From Streptomyces sp. SCUT-3 (GTDB taxonomy: Bacteria; Actinomycetota; Actinomycetes; Streptomycetales; Streptomycetaceae): a stretch of DNA of 64,000 bases. Below the pieces are notes generated by a model that was given only the letters and a program-made list of their open reading frames with translations, was not told the DNA's origin and searched no databases. A program made the position numbers and the translations under genes. This document shows positions 54,047 through 61,931 of this stretch, one piece after another (the first letter of the stretch is position 1; each line of letters opens with the position of its first letter). The stretch is taken from NCBI RefSeq assembly GCF_014083985.1, contig NZ_CP046907.1:1902001-1966000 (forward strand), read 5' to 3'.

Positions 54047-54928
54047 TCATCCCTTCACGGCGCCGGAGGTCAGTCCGGCCGCCACCTTGCGCTGCACGAT
54101 CAGGAAGAAGACGACCACCGGGAGGGCCATCAGGGTGGAGCCGGCCATCATCGGCGCGTAGTCGGTGCCGCGCGAGGTGACGAAGTTGCCGAGCCAGACC
54201 GTGGCCGTCTGGTTGTCCTGGCTCATGATCAGCATGGCGTACAGGTACTCGTTCCAGGCCTGGACGAGCGCGTAGATCGAGGTGGCCACCAGCCCGGGGG
54301 CGAGGAGGGGCAGGACGACGCGCAGGAAGGCGCCGGTGCGGGTGCAGCCGTCGACCATCGCGGCCTCCTCCAGCTCCTTGGGGATGTTCACGATGAAACC
54401 GCGCAGCGTCCAGACCGTGAAGGGGAGCACGAAGGTGAGGTAGGTCAGGACCAGGCCGGTGATCCTGTCGACCTGGCCGATCTCGTTGAGCAGCAGGAAG
54501 ACCGGGATGATCATGGCGACCAGGGGGACCATCTGCACGGCGAGGACGGCGACGATCACCGCCCTGCGGCCCCGGAAGGCGAAGCGGGAGACGGCGACGG
54601 CCGCGAGCAGGCCGACGACCAGGCCGATGCCGACGGTGGCGCCGGCCACGGTCGCGCTGCGGCCGACCGACCCCCAGAAGTCGCCGACCTCCAGGGCGTC
54701 GCGGAAGTTCTCCAGGGTGGGGGCGGCGGGCAGGAACTTCGGCTCCGGGGCGAGGGCGTCCCGGGCCGGCTTGAACGCCGTGTTGACCATCCAGTAGAGG
54801 GGGAATCCCGCCGTGACGGCGAACACCAGGGCCAGCAGGTTCGGGACCGTCCTGCGCCCCCCGTCCGCTCCCCCGCGGCGGGCCGGGGGCAGGGACCGCC
54901 TGCCGGCGGTCGTGCCGGGCACGCTCAC
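54047..54928 (-). CDS. dasC: Chitobiose ABC transporter permease DasC
   Basis: A 293-residue MalG-type permease with six transmembrane segments (for example NLLALVFAVTAGFPLYWMV, IGLVVGLLAAVAVSRFAF, LMALPVVVFFLIVQRKV) and the EAA loop EEAAMVDGCTRTGAFLRVV. With DasB it forms the channel for N,N'-diacetylchitobiose; the ATPase (MsiK in Streptomyces) is encoded elsewhere. The GTG at 54928 overlaps the dasB stop (GTGA). Confidence 0.93.
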   Translation of the reverse strand: MSVPGTTAGRRSLPPARRGGADGGRRTVPNLLALVFAVTAGFPLYWMVNTAFKPARDALAPEPKFLPAAPTLENFRDALEVGDFWGSVGRSATVAGATVGIGLVVGLLAAVAVSRFAFRGRRAVIVAVLAVQMVPLVAMIIPVFLLLNEIGQVDRITGLVLTYLTFVLPFTVWTLRGFIVNIPKELEEAAMVDGCTRTGAFLRVVLPLLAPGLVATSIYALVQAWNEYLYAMLIMSQDNQTATVWLGNFVTSRGTDYAPMMAGSTLMALPVVVFFLIVQRKVAAGLTSGAVKG

Positions 54929-55941
54929 TCGACCTCTCCGATCTTGAGCATCTGACGCATGTAGACGGCCATGACCCCGAGCAGCAGCAGGACGGTGACC
55001 ACGGCGATGGCGGCGCCGGCGTCGTAGTCGTTGACCACGAACGCCTGGTCGTACGAGTAGGTGGTGAGCACCTGGTACTCGGGCTCGGGGTGGCCGTCGC
55101 GCATGAGGAAGACCTGCGGGAAGACGCCCATGTCCCAGATGACCGACAGCGTGGTCAGCATGACGATGACCGGCTTGAGGACCGGCACGGTGACGTGCCG
55201 GAAGACCTTGACCGGGCCCGCGCCGTCGAGGCGGGCCGCCTCCTCCAGCTCCTTGGGGACCTGGGTGAGGCCGGCGTGCAGGGTGATGGCGACGAAGGGC
55301 ACGGCGCCCCAGACGACCAGCAGCACGATCACGGCGAGGCCCTGGGTGCTGTCGGTGAACCAGTTGTGGCCCTCCAGGTCGACGCCGGGGATGCGGCTGA
55401 ACAGCCAGTTCAGCACGCCGTAGTCGCTGTCGAACATCCACTTGAAGACGGTGATCGCCACGACCACCGGCATCGACCAGCTCGCCACCAGCACGATGTT
55501 GACCAGGACCTTCACCCACGTGGAGACCCGCTGCAGCAGCAGGGCGACCGCCATGCCGACCGTCATGGTGAGGGTGACGGCGGCCAGGGTGAACAGCAGG
55601 GTCCGCAGGACGACGGACCAGAAGGCGCCGTCGGTGAGGATGTGCGTGTAGTTGGCGAGGCCCTGCCAGTCGCCGGGCAGGCCCTGCCACAGCTCCGCCT
55701 GCCCGTACTGCCTGAAGGAGATCACCAGCAGCCGCACCAGCGGGTAGCCCAGGACCAGGGCCAGCACCAGGAGGGTGGGCGCCAGCAGCAGCCAGGGGGC
55801 CCAGGCGGGGTCGCGGCGCGGTCCGCGTCCGCGTCCGCCTCCGTGGGGCTTGCCGGGCGGCGCCTTTCCGGGGTCGGGCCCCGGGGCGGGCGAGGGCCGC
55901 CCGGCCGGCGCCCTGGCTATGGATGTGTCAGCGGCACTCAT
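54925..55941 (-). CDS. dasB: Chitobiose ABC transporter permease DasB
   Basis: A 338-residue MalF-type permease. A Pro/Gly-rich cytoplasmic N-terminus of about 45 residues is followed by six membrane spans (WLLLAPTLLVLALVLGYPL, TLLFTLAAVTLTMTVGMAVA, AAIAVVTVLLLLGVMAVYM) and the EAA loop EEAARLDGAGPVKVFRHV. ATG with GAGGAGCACGCACG in front. It is separated from dasA by 176 bases that contain a large hairpin. Confidence 0.93.
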   Translation of the reverse strand: MSAADTSIARAPAGRPSPAPGPDPGKAPPGKPHGGGRGRGPRRDPAWAPWLLLAPTLLVLALVLGYPLVRLLVISFRQYGQAELWQGLPGDWQGLANYTHILTDGAFWSVVLRTLLFTLAAVTLTMTVGMAVALLLQRVSTWVKVLVNIVLVASWSMPVVVAITVFKWMFDSDYGVLNWLFSRIPGVDLEGHNWFTDSTQGLAVIVLLVVWGAVPFVAITLHAGLTQVPKELEEAARLDGAGPVKVFRHVTVPVLKPVIVMLTTLSVIWDMGVFPQVFLMRDGHPEPEYQVLTTYSYDQAFVVNDYDAGAAIAVVTVLLLLGVMAVYMRQMLKIGEVE

Positions 55942-55991
55942 CGTGCGTGCTCCTCAACTGTCCTGCTGTCCTGCGGGCTGCTGCCCCGGGC

Positions 55992-56053
55992 GGGGCTGGT
56001 CCGTCCCGGGGATGGTCCGTCCCGGGGATGCCGTCCCGGGACGGACCAGCCCC
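55992..56053 (-). promoter_or_regulatory. Large stem-loop between dasA and dasB
   Basis: Perfect 19-bp stem (55992-56010 with 56035-56053). The 5' arm and loop contain two exact tandem copies of a 16-mer (GGTCCGTCCCGGGGAT at 55998-56013 and 56014-56029), so a second, shorter pairing of the arm with the loop copy is possible. As an intercistronic structure it probably makes dasA mRNA more abundant than dasBC. Confidence 0.7.
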
Positions 56054-56117
56054 GGGGGAAGCGGGGCCCGGGGCGCCGCGGGGGCGCGCCCGGGCCCGGG
56101 GGCGGGGGCGGGGAGGG

Positions 56118-57392
56118 TCAGCCTCCGTTGATCACCGCGTTGATCTGCGCGTCCGCGTCCTTCGCCGCGGCCTCGACGGACTTCTTGCCGACCGCGATGT
56201 CGTTGAGCATGTTCTGCAGGACCTGCTTCTTCTCCACCTGGAGCCAGCCCGGGGCCATGGGGACGAACCAGGTGTTCTCGTTGGCCCTGGCCGCGGCGGC
56301 GGTCTCGGGGTCGTCGGCGAGCGGGGCGAGCAGCGACTTGGCGTTGGGCAGGTTGCCCTTCTCGATCAGGCCCCGCTGCGCCTTGGTGTCGGTGAAGCCC
56401 TTGATCCAGTCGGCGGCCATCTCCTTCGCGTCCGACTTGGCGGGTATGACGAGGTCGGACCCGCCGATGAAGTTCGGCATGAGGCCGCCCTTCGTGCCGG
56501 GCAGTGCGAAGGACTCCAGGTTCTCGGCGAGCTTGCCGCCGGTCTTGTCGAACTTCGGGTCGGCGGCGGTGGCGCCCTCCCAGCTGTTCGCGTAGATCAT
56601 GGCCGACCTGCCCTGGCCGTAGACGATGTACCGGTCGGCGTCGTCCTTGTTCTTGTCGCCGTGCATGTACGCGTCGATGACGGCCTTCCAGTTCTTCAGG
56701 CCCTTCACCGACTCGGGGGTGGAGAGGGTGGCGGTCCACTTGCCGCCCTCCAGTTCGGCGATGTCGCCGCCCGCGTCCTTGACGAAGGCCATGCCCGTGT
56801 ACCAGTCGCGGGTGGGCTGGTACCAGGCGGAGAACTTGTCGCCCTTCTTCTTCTGGATCTTGTCGAGGGCGGCGGTGAGCTCCTTCCAGTCGGCGGGGGG
56901 CTCGTCGACGCCGACCTCCTCGGCGATGTCCGTCCGCCAGGTCGCGGTGCGGGCCCCGGCGTAGTAGGGGACGCCGTAGAGCTTGCCGTTCCAGGTGACG
57001 GACTCCCGCAGGGCGTCGAGCCACTGCTCGGAGTTCTCGAAGCGCGACGGGTCGATCTCGGCGAAGGCGCCCTTGGCGAGGTAGCCCAGGGTCTCGGAGT
57101 TGCCCATCTCCACCACGTCGGGCACCTTGTCGGTGGCCAGGACGGCGTCCAGCTTCTGGTTCTTGGCCGTCCACTCGAAGTACTCGTGCTTGACCTTGAC
57201 GCCCTTGTGCCGGGCCGCGAACGCCTGGTCGGCCTGCTTCACCAGCTCCGGCCAGTTCTTCTGCGCGTCCACGGTCAGCCAGACCGTGATCTCCCGGGCG
57301 GCGGCCTCCTCGCCCCCGCCGTCCGCCCCGCAGCCGGCGATACCGGCCGTCATCGCCGCCACGCAGACCGCGGCCATGAGTCCTCGCTTCAC
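56118..57392 (-). CDS. dasA: Chitobiose-binding lipoprotein DasA
   Basis: A 424-residue family 1 solute-binding lipoprotein. The signal peptide ends in the lipobox GIAGC (Cys21); the mature protein shows EITVWLTVDAQKNWPEL, DVVEMGNSETLGYLAKG and NSWEGATAADPKFDKTG. In S. coelicolor DasA binds N,N'-diacetylchitobiose. The GTG at 57392 is set by GGAGGG 4 bases upstream. A DasR operator lies 64 bases before the start and dasR is divergent, so GlcNAc-responsive repression is expected. Confidence 0.95.
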   Translation of the reverse strand: MKRGLMAAVCVAAMTAGIAGCGADGGGEEAAAREITVWLTVDAQKNWPELVKQADQAFAARHKGVKVKHEYFEWTAKNQKLDAVLATDKVPDVVEMGNSETLGYLAKGAFAEIDPSRFENSEQWLDALRESVTWNGKLYGVPYYAGARTATWRTDIAEEVGVDEPPADWKELTAALDKIQKKKGDKFSAWYQPTRDWYTGMAFVKDAGGDIAELEGGKWTATLSTPESVKGLKNWKAVIDAYMHGDKNKDDADRYIVYGQGRSAMIYANSWEGATAADPKFDKTGGKLAENLESFALPGTKGGLMPNFIGGSDLVIPAKSDAKEMAADWIKGFTDTKAQRGLIEKGNLPNAKSLLAPLADDPETAAAARANENTWFVPMAPGWLQVEKKQVLQNMLNDIAVGKKSVEAAAKDADAQINAVINGG

Positions 57393-57455
57393 AACACCCT
57401 CCTCATGGGATGCCGACACTTCCCCCCACTGCCCACGAGACGGGGAGTGGTCTTT

Positions 57456-57471
57456 AATGGTTTAGACCAGT
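57456..57471. promoter_or_regulatory. DasR operator (dre) upstream of dasA
   Basis: On the minus strand the site reads ACTGGTCTAAACCATT, 14 of 16 positions matching the known dre consensus ACTGGTCTAGACCACT. A second, weaker candidate (57481-57496, 10 of 16) lies next to it. Both fall between dasA and the divergent dasR. Confidence 0.88.
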
Positions 57472-57618
57472 TGCCGCGAGCTTGGACCAGACCTTTGAGA
57501 GTGTCAAGGGGCGGGAGGGGACACGGGAAGCCCCGTGCACGACGGGGCGGCACCGCCCCGGCCCCGGCAAGCGGTGCACGGGCCGTGCCACGATGGGACC
57601 CACGACGGGGAGGAACCG

Positions 57619-58395
57619 GTGACGACAGCGGAAGCGGGAACGACGACTGTGCACGACGGGGAGGAGGGGGCCGGCGGCACCACCGCCCGGGTGCCGAAGT
57701 ACTACCGGCTCAAACGCCACCTGCAGGAGATGACCGAGCAGCTGCCCCCCGGCAGCCCGGTGCCGCCGGAGCGCACCCTGGCCGTCGAGTTCGACACCTC
57801 CCGCACCACCGTGCGCCAGGCCCTGCAGGAGCTGGTCGTCGAGGGCCGCCTGGAGCGCATCCAGGGCAAGGGCACCTTCGTCGCCAAGCCCAAGGTCGCC
57901 CAGACCCTCCAGCTCACCTCCTACACCGAGGACATGAGGGCGCAGGGGCTGGAGCCCGCCTCCCGGCTGCTGGACACCGGGTACGTCACCGCCGACGAGC
58001 GGCTGGCGGGCCTGCTCGGCATACGCGCCGGCGGGCAGGTGCTGCGCATCGAGCGCCTGCGGCTGGCCGACGGCGAGCCCATGGCCATCGAGGCCACCCA
58101 CCTGTCCGCCGAGCGGTTCCCCGGGCTGCGCGGCAGCCTGGACCGGTACGCCTCCCTGTACGCGGCCCTCGCCGAGGCCCACGGCGTGCGGCCGGCCGAG
58201 GCGGAGGAGACGATCGAGACGTCGCTGGCCACCCCCCGCGAGGCCGGGCTGCTGGGCACCGACGTGGGGCTGCCGATGCTGATGCTCTCCCGGCACTCGT
58301 TCGACGCCTCCGGGCAGCCGGTGGAGTGGGTGCGCTCGGTCTACCGCGGCGACCGCTACAAGTTCGTCGCCCGGCTCCGGCGCCCCGCCCCGTGA
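57619..58395 (+). CDS. dasR: GntR/HutC-family global regulator DasR
   Basis: A 258-residue regulator of chitin/GlcNAc use, development and antibiotic production. The N-terminal winged helix reads [38 protein letters not shown] and [14 protein letters not shown]; the C-terminal UTRA domain binds GlcN-6-P or GlcNAc-6-P in S. coelicolor. The GTG at 57619 follows GGGGAGGAACCG. Full length and intact. Confidence 0.96.
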   Translation: MTTAEAGTTTVHDGEEGAGGTTARVPKYYRLKRHLQEMTEQLPPGSPVPPERTLAVEFDTSRTTVRQALQELVVEGRLERIQGKGTFVAKPKVAQTLQLTSYTEDMRAQGLEPASRLLDTGYVTADERLAGLLGIRAGGQVLRIERLRLADGEPMAIEATHLSAERFPGLRGSLDRYASLYAALAEAHGVRPAEAEETIETSLATPREAGLLGTDVGLPMLMLSRHSFDASGQPVEWVRSVYRGDRYKFVARLRRPAP

Positions 58396-58653
58396 GCACG
58401 GTGAGCGCCGCGTGACCGCTGCGGGTCGGCCCGTTCCGCACCGTCACGGCGGCGCCCCGACAGTTTCCGTGCCGCAACAGCAGGGATCCGACTGATTCCG
58501 CACCGTTGCTCCACGGGTAAACGAGTCCTAACCGATATCTCCCGGGTGGTGCCGGAGGAGGTGAACTGCTCTAGATTCCAGCACGCCAGGGACCTGTGAA
58601 GAAAGGTCCGACAAAGCACCGGTGGTACCGGTCGCACGACAGGAGGAAGCCCG

Positions 58654-60798
58654 GTGCGCAGGGCGAATCCGAAGAGCATCGTCATATGGGCGCTGGTCGC
58701 GCTGGTGGGGGCGGCCGGCTGGACCATCCTCGCGGTGTCGCGTGGCGAGGAGGTGTCGGCTGCCTGGATGGTGGCGGCCGCCCTCGGCTCGTACGCCATC
58801 GCCTACCGCTTCTACTCCCGGTTCATCGCCGACCGGGTCCTCAAGGTCGACAAGGACCGGGCCACCCCGGCCGAGCGGCTCAACAACGGCGTCGACTACC
58901 ACCCGACCGACCGCCGTGTGCTGCTCGGCCACCACTTCGCCGCGATCGCCGGCGCGGGCCCGCTGGTCGGCCCGGTCCTCGCGGCCCAGATGGGCTACCT
59001 GCCGGGGACCATCTGGATCATCGTCGGCGTGATCTTCGCCGGGGCCGTCCAGGACATGGTCACCCTGTTCTTCTCGATGCGCCGGGACGGCAAGTCCCTG
59101 GGACAGATGGCGCGCGAGGAGATCGGCCCGGTCGGCGGCGTCGCCGCCCTGGTCGCGGTCCTCCTGATCATGATCATCCTGCTGGCGGTGCTGGCCCTGG
59201 TCGTGGTCAACGCCCTGGCGTCCTCGCCGTGGGGCACCTTCTCCATCGCGATGACCATCCCGATCGCCCTGCTGATGGGCTTCTACCTGCGCGTCCTGCG
59301 CCCGGGCCGGGTCATCGAGGTCTCGGTGATCGGCGTCGCGCTGCTGCTGCTGGCGATCGTCTCCGGCAGCTGGGTCGCCGAGTCCTCCTGGGCCGGCACC
59401 TTCACCCTCTCCCCCGGCACCCTGGTGATCTGGCTGGTCGTCTACGGCTTCCTCGCCTCGATCCTGCCGGTGTGGATGCTCCTGGCCCCGCGCGACTACC
59501 TGTCGACCTTCATGAAGATCGGCACCATCGCGCTGATGGCGCTGGGCGTCTTCCTCACCCTGCCGACGCTGAAGGCCGACGCGATCACCGAGTTCGCCAC
59601 CAGCGGCACCGGCCCGGTCTTCGCCGGATCGCTGTTCCCGTTCGTCTTCATCACCATTGCCTGCGGCGCGCTCTCCGGCTTCCACGCCCTGGTCTCCTCG
59701 GGCACCACCCCGAAGATGATCCAGAAGGAGACCCAGGTCCGGATGATCGGCTACGGCGCCATGCTGATGGAGTCGTTCGTCGCCATCATGGCCCTGGTCG
59801 CGGCCTCCATCATCGACCCCGGCCTGTACTTCGCGATGAACGCCCCGGCCGGCGTCATGGGCGAGACCGTGCAGTCGGCCTCCCAGGCCGTGGCCAACCT
59901 CGGCTACACCATCTCCCCCGACGACCTGGCGGCCGCCGCGAAGGCCGTCGAGGAGGAGAGCCTGGTCTCGCGCACCGGCGGCGCGCCGACCCTGGCGGTC
60001 GGCATCGCGGAGATCTTCTCCTCGGTGATCGGCGGCGCCGGCATGAAGGCCTTCTGGTACCACTTCGCGATCATGTTCGAGGCCCTGTTCATCCTCACCA
60101 CGGTGGACGCCGGCACCCGCGTCGGGCGCTTCATGCTGCAGGACATGCTGGGCAACGTCGTCAAGCCGTTCAAGGACGTCAGCTGGAAGCCCGGCGTGTG
60201 GTTCGCCAGCGCGGTCGTGGTCGGCGGCTGGGGCTACTTCCTGTGGGTCGGCGTGCACGACCCGCTGGGCGGCATCAACCAGCTCTTCCCGCTGTTCGGC
60301 ATCGCCAACCAGCTGCTGGCCGCGATCGCCCTGACCGTGTGCACCACGCTGCTGATCAAGTCCGGCCGCCTGAAGTGGGCCTGGGTCACCGGCGTCCCGC
60401 TGGCCTGGGACCTGATCGTCACCCTGACCGCCAGCTGGCAGAAGATCTTCTCCTCCGACCCCAAGGTCGGCTTCTTCGCCCAGCGCGGGGTCTACCAGGA
60501 CGCCATCGAGCGCGGAGAGGTCCGGCCCCCGGCCAAGACCATGGAGGACATGCACACGGTGGTCACCAACTCCACCGTCGACGGTGTGATCCAGGCGGTC
60601 TTCGTCATCCTGGTGCTCATCGTCCTGGCCGACGCAATCCGGGTGTGCGTCAGGGCGGTCCGCCGCCCGGCCGCCACCGCCCTGGCCGAGGTCCCCTACG
60701 TGAAGTCCGAGCTGGTCGCCCCGGCCGGCCTGATCACCACCCGCGAGGAGAAGACCGAGCTGGCCGCGGCCGGCGCGGCCCCGGGCGCGGGGAGCTGA
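58654..60798 (+). CDS. cstA: Carbon starvation protein CstA (pyruvate/peptide transporter family)
   Basis: A 714-residue membrane protein of the CstA family with about 16-18 transmembrane spans. Family motifs: FAAIAGAGPLVGPVLAAQMG, LPGTIWIIVGVIFAGAVQDM, SGFHALVSSGTTPK and GGINQLFPLFGIANQLLAA. CstA-type proteins import pyruvate (and, in some bacteria, peptides). GTG start at 58654 after AGGAGGAAGCCCG. The small YbdD-type partner follows 10 bases downstream. The 258-base upstream gap contains a -10-like TAGATT near 58572. Confidence 0.95.
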   Translation: MRRANPKSIVIWALVALVGAAGWTILAVSRGEEVSAAWMVAAALGSYAIAYRFYSRFIADRVLKVDKDRATPAERLNNGVDYHPTDRRVLLGHHFAAIAGAGPLVGPVLAAQMGYLPGTIWIIVGVIFAGAVQDMVTLFFSMRRDGKSLGQMAREEIGPVGGVAALVAVLLIMIILLAVLALVVVNALASSPWGTFSIAMTIPIALLMGFYLRVLRPGRVIEVSVIGVALLLLAIVSGSWVAESSWAGTFTLSPGTLVIWLVVYGFLASILPVWMLLAPRDYLSTFMKIGTIALMALGVFLTLPTLKADAITEFATSGTGPVFAGSLFPFVFITIACGALSGFHALVSSGTTPKMIQKETQVRMIGYGAMLMESFVAIMALVAASIIDPGLYFAMNAPAGVMGETVQSASQAVANLGYTISPDDLAAAAKAVEEESLVSRTGGAPTLAVGIAEIFSSVIGGAGMKAFWYHFAIMFEALFILTTVDAGTRVGRFMLQDMLGNVVKPFKDVSWKPGVWFASAVVVGGWGYFLWVGVHDPLGGINQLFPLFGIANQLLAAIALTVCTTLLIKSGRLKWAWVTGVPLAWDLIVTLTASWQKIFSSDPKVGFFAQRGVYQDAIERGEVRPPAKTMEDMHTVVTNSTVDGVIQAVFVILVLIVLADAIRVCVRAVRRPAATALAEVPYVKSELVAPAGLITTREEKTELAAAGAAPGAGS

Positions 60799-60808
60799 GG
60801 AGGAGACG

Positions 60809-61045
60809 ATGACGACGACGGCGCCGGCGAACGCGGCACGGAGCCCCCTGCGGGCCCTGCGCAGGGCGGGCCGCACCCTGTGGTGGTACCTGCGCGAGGT
60901 CTCCGGGGAGGCCGACTACGAGCGCTACGTCGCCCACGTGCGCCGGCACTCGCCGGACGCGCCGGTGAAGTCCCGCCGGGAGTTCGAGCGCTGCCGCACC
61001 GACGAGCAGGAGGCGGACCCCCGCAAGGGCTTCCGCTGCTGCTGA
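60809..61045 (+). CDS. YbdD/YjiX-family CstA partner
   Basis: A 78-residue YbdD-type protein (LWWYLREVSGEADYERYVAH, SPDAPVKSRREFERCRTDEQ, ending RKGFRCC). In E. coli the YbdD/YjiX proteins are needed for pyruvate uptake with their CstA-type partner. It is encoded 10 bases after cstA with GAGGAGACG before the ATG. The C-terminal Cys-Cys pair is typical of the family. Confidence 0.93.
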   Translation: MTTTAPANAARSPLRALRRAGRTLWWYLREVSGEADYERYVAHVRRHSPDAPVKSRREFERCRTDEQEADPRKGFRCC

Positions 61046-61090
61046 GGCCGCCGCGGACCGCCGCCGCACGGCACGGCCCCGCACGGCACC

Positions 61091-61140
61091 GCCGACGCCC
61101 CCCGGCCCCGCGCACCCGCGCGGGGCCGGGGGGCGTCGGC
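61091..61140 (+). terminator. Terminator of the cstA operon
   Basis: Perfect 23-bp stem (61091-61113 with 61118-61140) with a 4-base loop, 45 bases after the YbdD-type gene. It is the longest perfect stem in the window. Confidence 0.9.
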
Positions 61141-61239
61141 GTCCGGCCGGGGCGGCCCGCGGCGGGAACCCGCTGGTCGGCGCAGTGGGGCGGGGTGTGC
61201 GAGGATCCCGGAAAACACCGTGGGACAAGGGGACTTCGC

Positions 61240-61521
61240 ATGCTGCCCAGCCGTCTTGATCCGGAGCGGGCCGCCCGCCTGTCCGCCCTCGTGGCCGAGT
61301 ACCGGCCGCAGGCCGTGGACGCCGCCGCCGTGGTGCGGATCCAGGAGGACCTGTACGGGCGGGGGCTCAACACCATGGACGCGATCCTCGTCACCCGCGA
61401 GCTGATCGGCGCCGGCCCCGGCGGGCTGGGCCGGGCCCAGGAGATCGTCCTGGCGCACCCGTCGCGGGCCGCCGAGTGGCAGGCGCAGCAGGAACTGATC
61501 GAGGGGCTGGAGCGGAGCTGA
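61240..61521 (+). CDS. Hypothetical 93-aa protein
   Basis: A conserved-looking small acidic helical protein (MLPSRLDPERAARLSALVAE, VRIQEDLYGRGLNTMDAILV, ending QQELIEGLERS). I know of no domain or function. It starts 27 bases after GGAAAAC-rich sequence, with ACAAGGGGAC before the ATG as a usable ribosome-binding site. It lies between cstA/ybdD and nrdA on the same strand. Codon use is like its neighbours, which supports coding. Confidence 0.7.
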   Translation: MLPSRLDPERAARLSALVAEYRPQAVDAAAVVRIQEDLYGRGLNTMDAILVTRELIGAGPGGLGRAQEIVLAHPSRAAEWQAQQELIEGLERS

Positions 61522-61632
61522 GCCGCCCGCCGCCCGCCGCGCCGCGGCCGCCCGCGCCACGGGGCCCGGCCCAGGGCGGCCGTGGCCCGCGGGCTCCCGC
61601 AGCCGCAGGCCCGGAGGACCGGCCGGTCCCGG

Positions 61633-61679
61633 CACAACATATGGGGGTGCGCGAGCCGAGCACCACAAGATGTATGCTC
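61633..61679 (+). promoter_or_regulatory. Pair of NrdR boxes upstream of nrdA
   Basis: Two related sequences, CACAACATATGGGGGT (61633-61648) and CACAAGATGTATGCTC (61664-61679), start exactly 31 bases apart, three helical turns. NrdR boxes occur in such pairs in front of ribonucleotide reductase genes, also in Streptomyces. They sit just before the riboswitch, where the promoter should be. Confidence 0.7.
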
Positions 61680-61845
61680 GGTCCGCTGTCGAGCAGGGGA
61701 ATCCGGTGCGAGTCCGGAACTGCCCCGCAACGGTGAGCGGGCGCCGCGTGCGCCCGTGAGTCCGAGGACCTGCCGGCGGTGCACCCGGCATGCGTCCGCG
61801 CCCGGGTGCCCGACGTCCGGGCCTCGTGGATTGGGCCGGCGGACG
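61675..61845 (+). promoter_or_regulatory. Cobalamin (adenosyl-B12) riboswitch
   Basis: Conserved segments appear in the right order: GGGGAATCCGGTGCGAGTCC, CTGCCCCGCAACGGTGAG, and the B12 box GAGTCCGAGGACCTGCC (61758-61774), then the peripheral P-stems and CTCGTGGATTGG. In Streptomyces a B12 riboswitch turns off the class Ia reductase (nrdAB) when cobalamin allows the class II enzyme to work. The exact ends are estimated. Confidence 0.93.
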
Positions 61846-61931
61846 CGCGCCGCGGCGTGCCCACGACACGGGCCCGTGCCGGCGGCGCGCCCTGCCCTCC
61901 CCGAGGCCCTGCCATCGAGGGAGAAGAGCAC

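Noticed and set aside
58553-58565. A perfect Shine-Dalgarno sequence GGAGGAGGTGA upstream of cstA suggesting a leader peptide
   Set aside because: No start codon stands at a suitable distance; the overlapping GTG has zero spacing and gives only 12 codons. More likely part of the promoter region.
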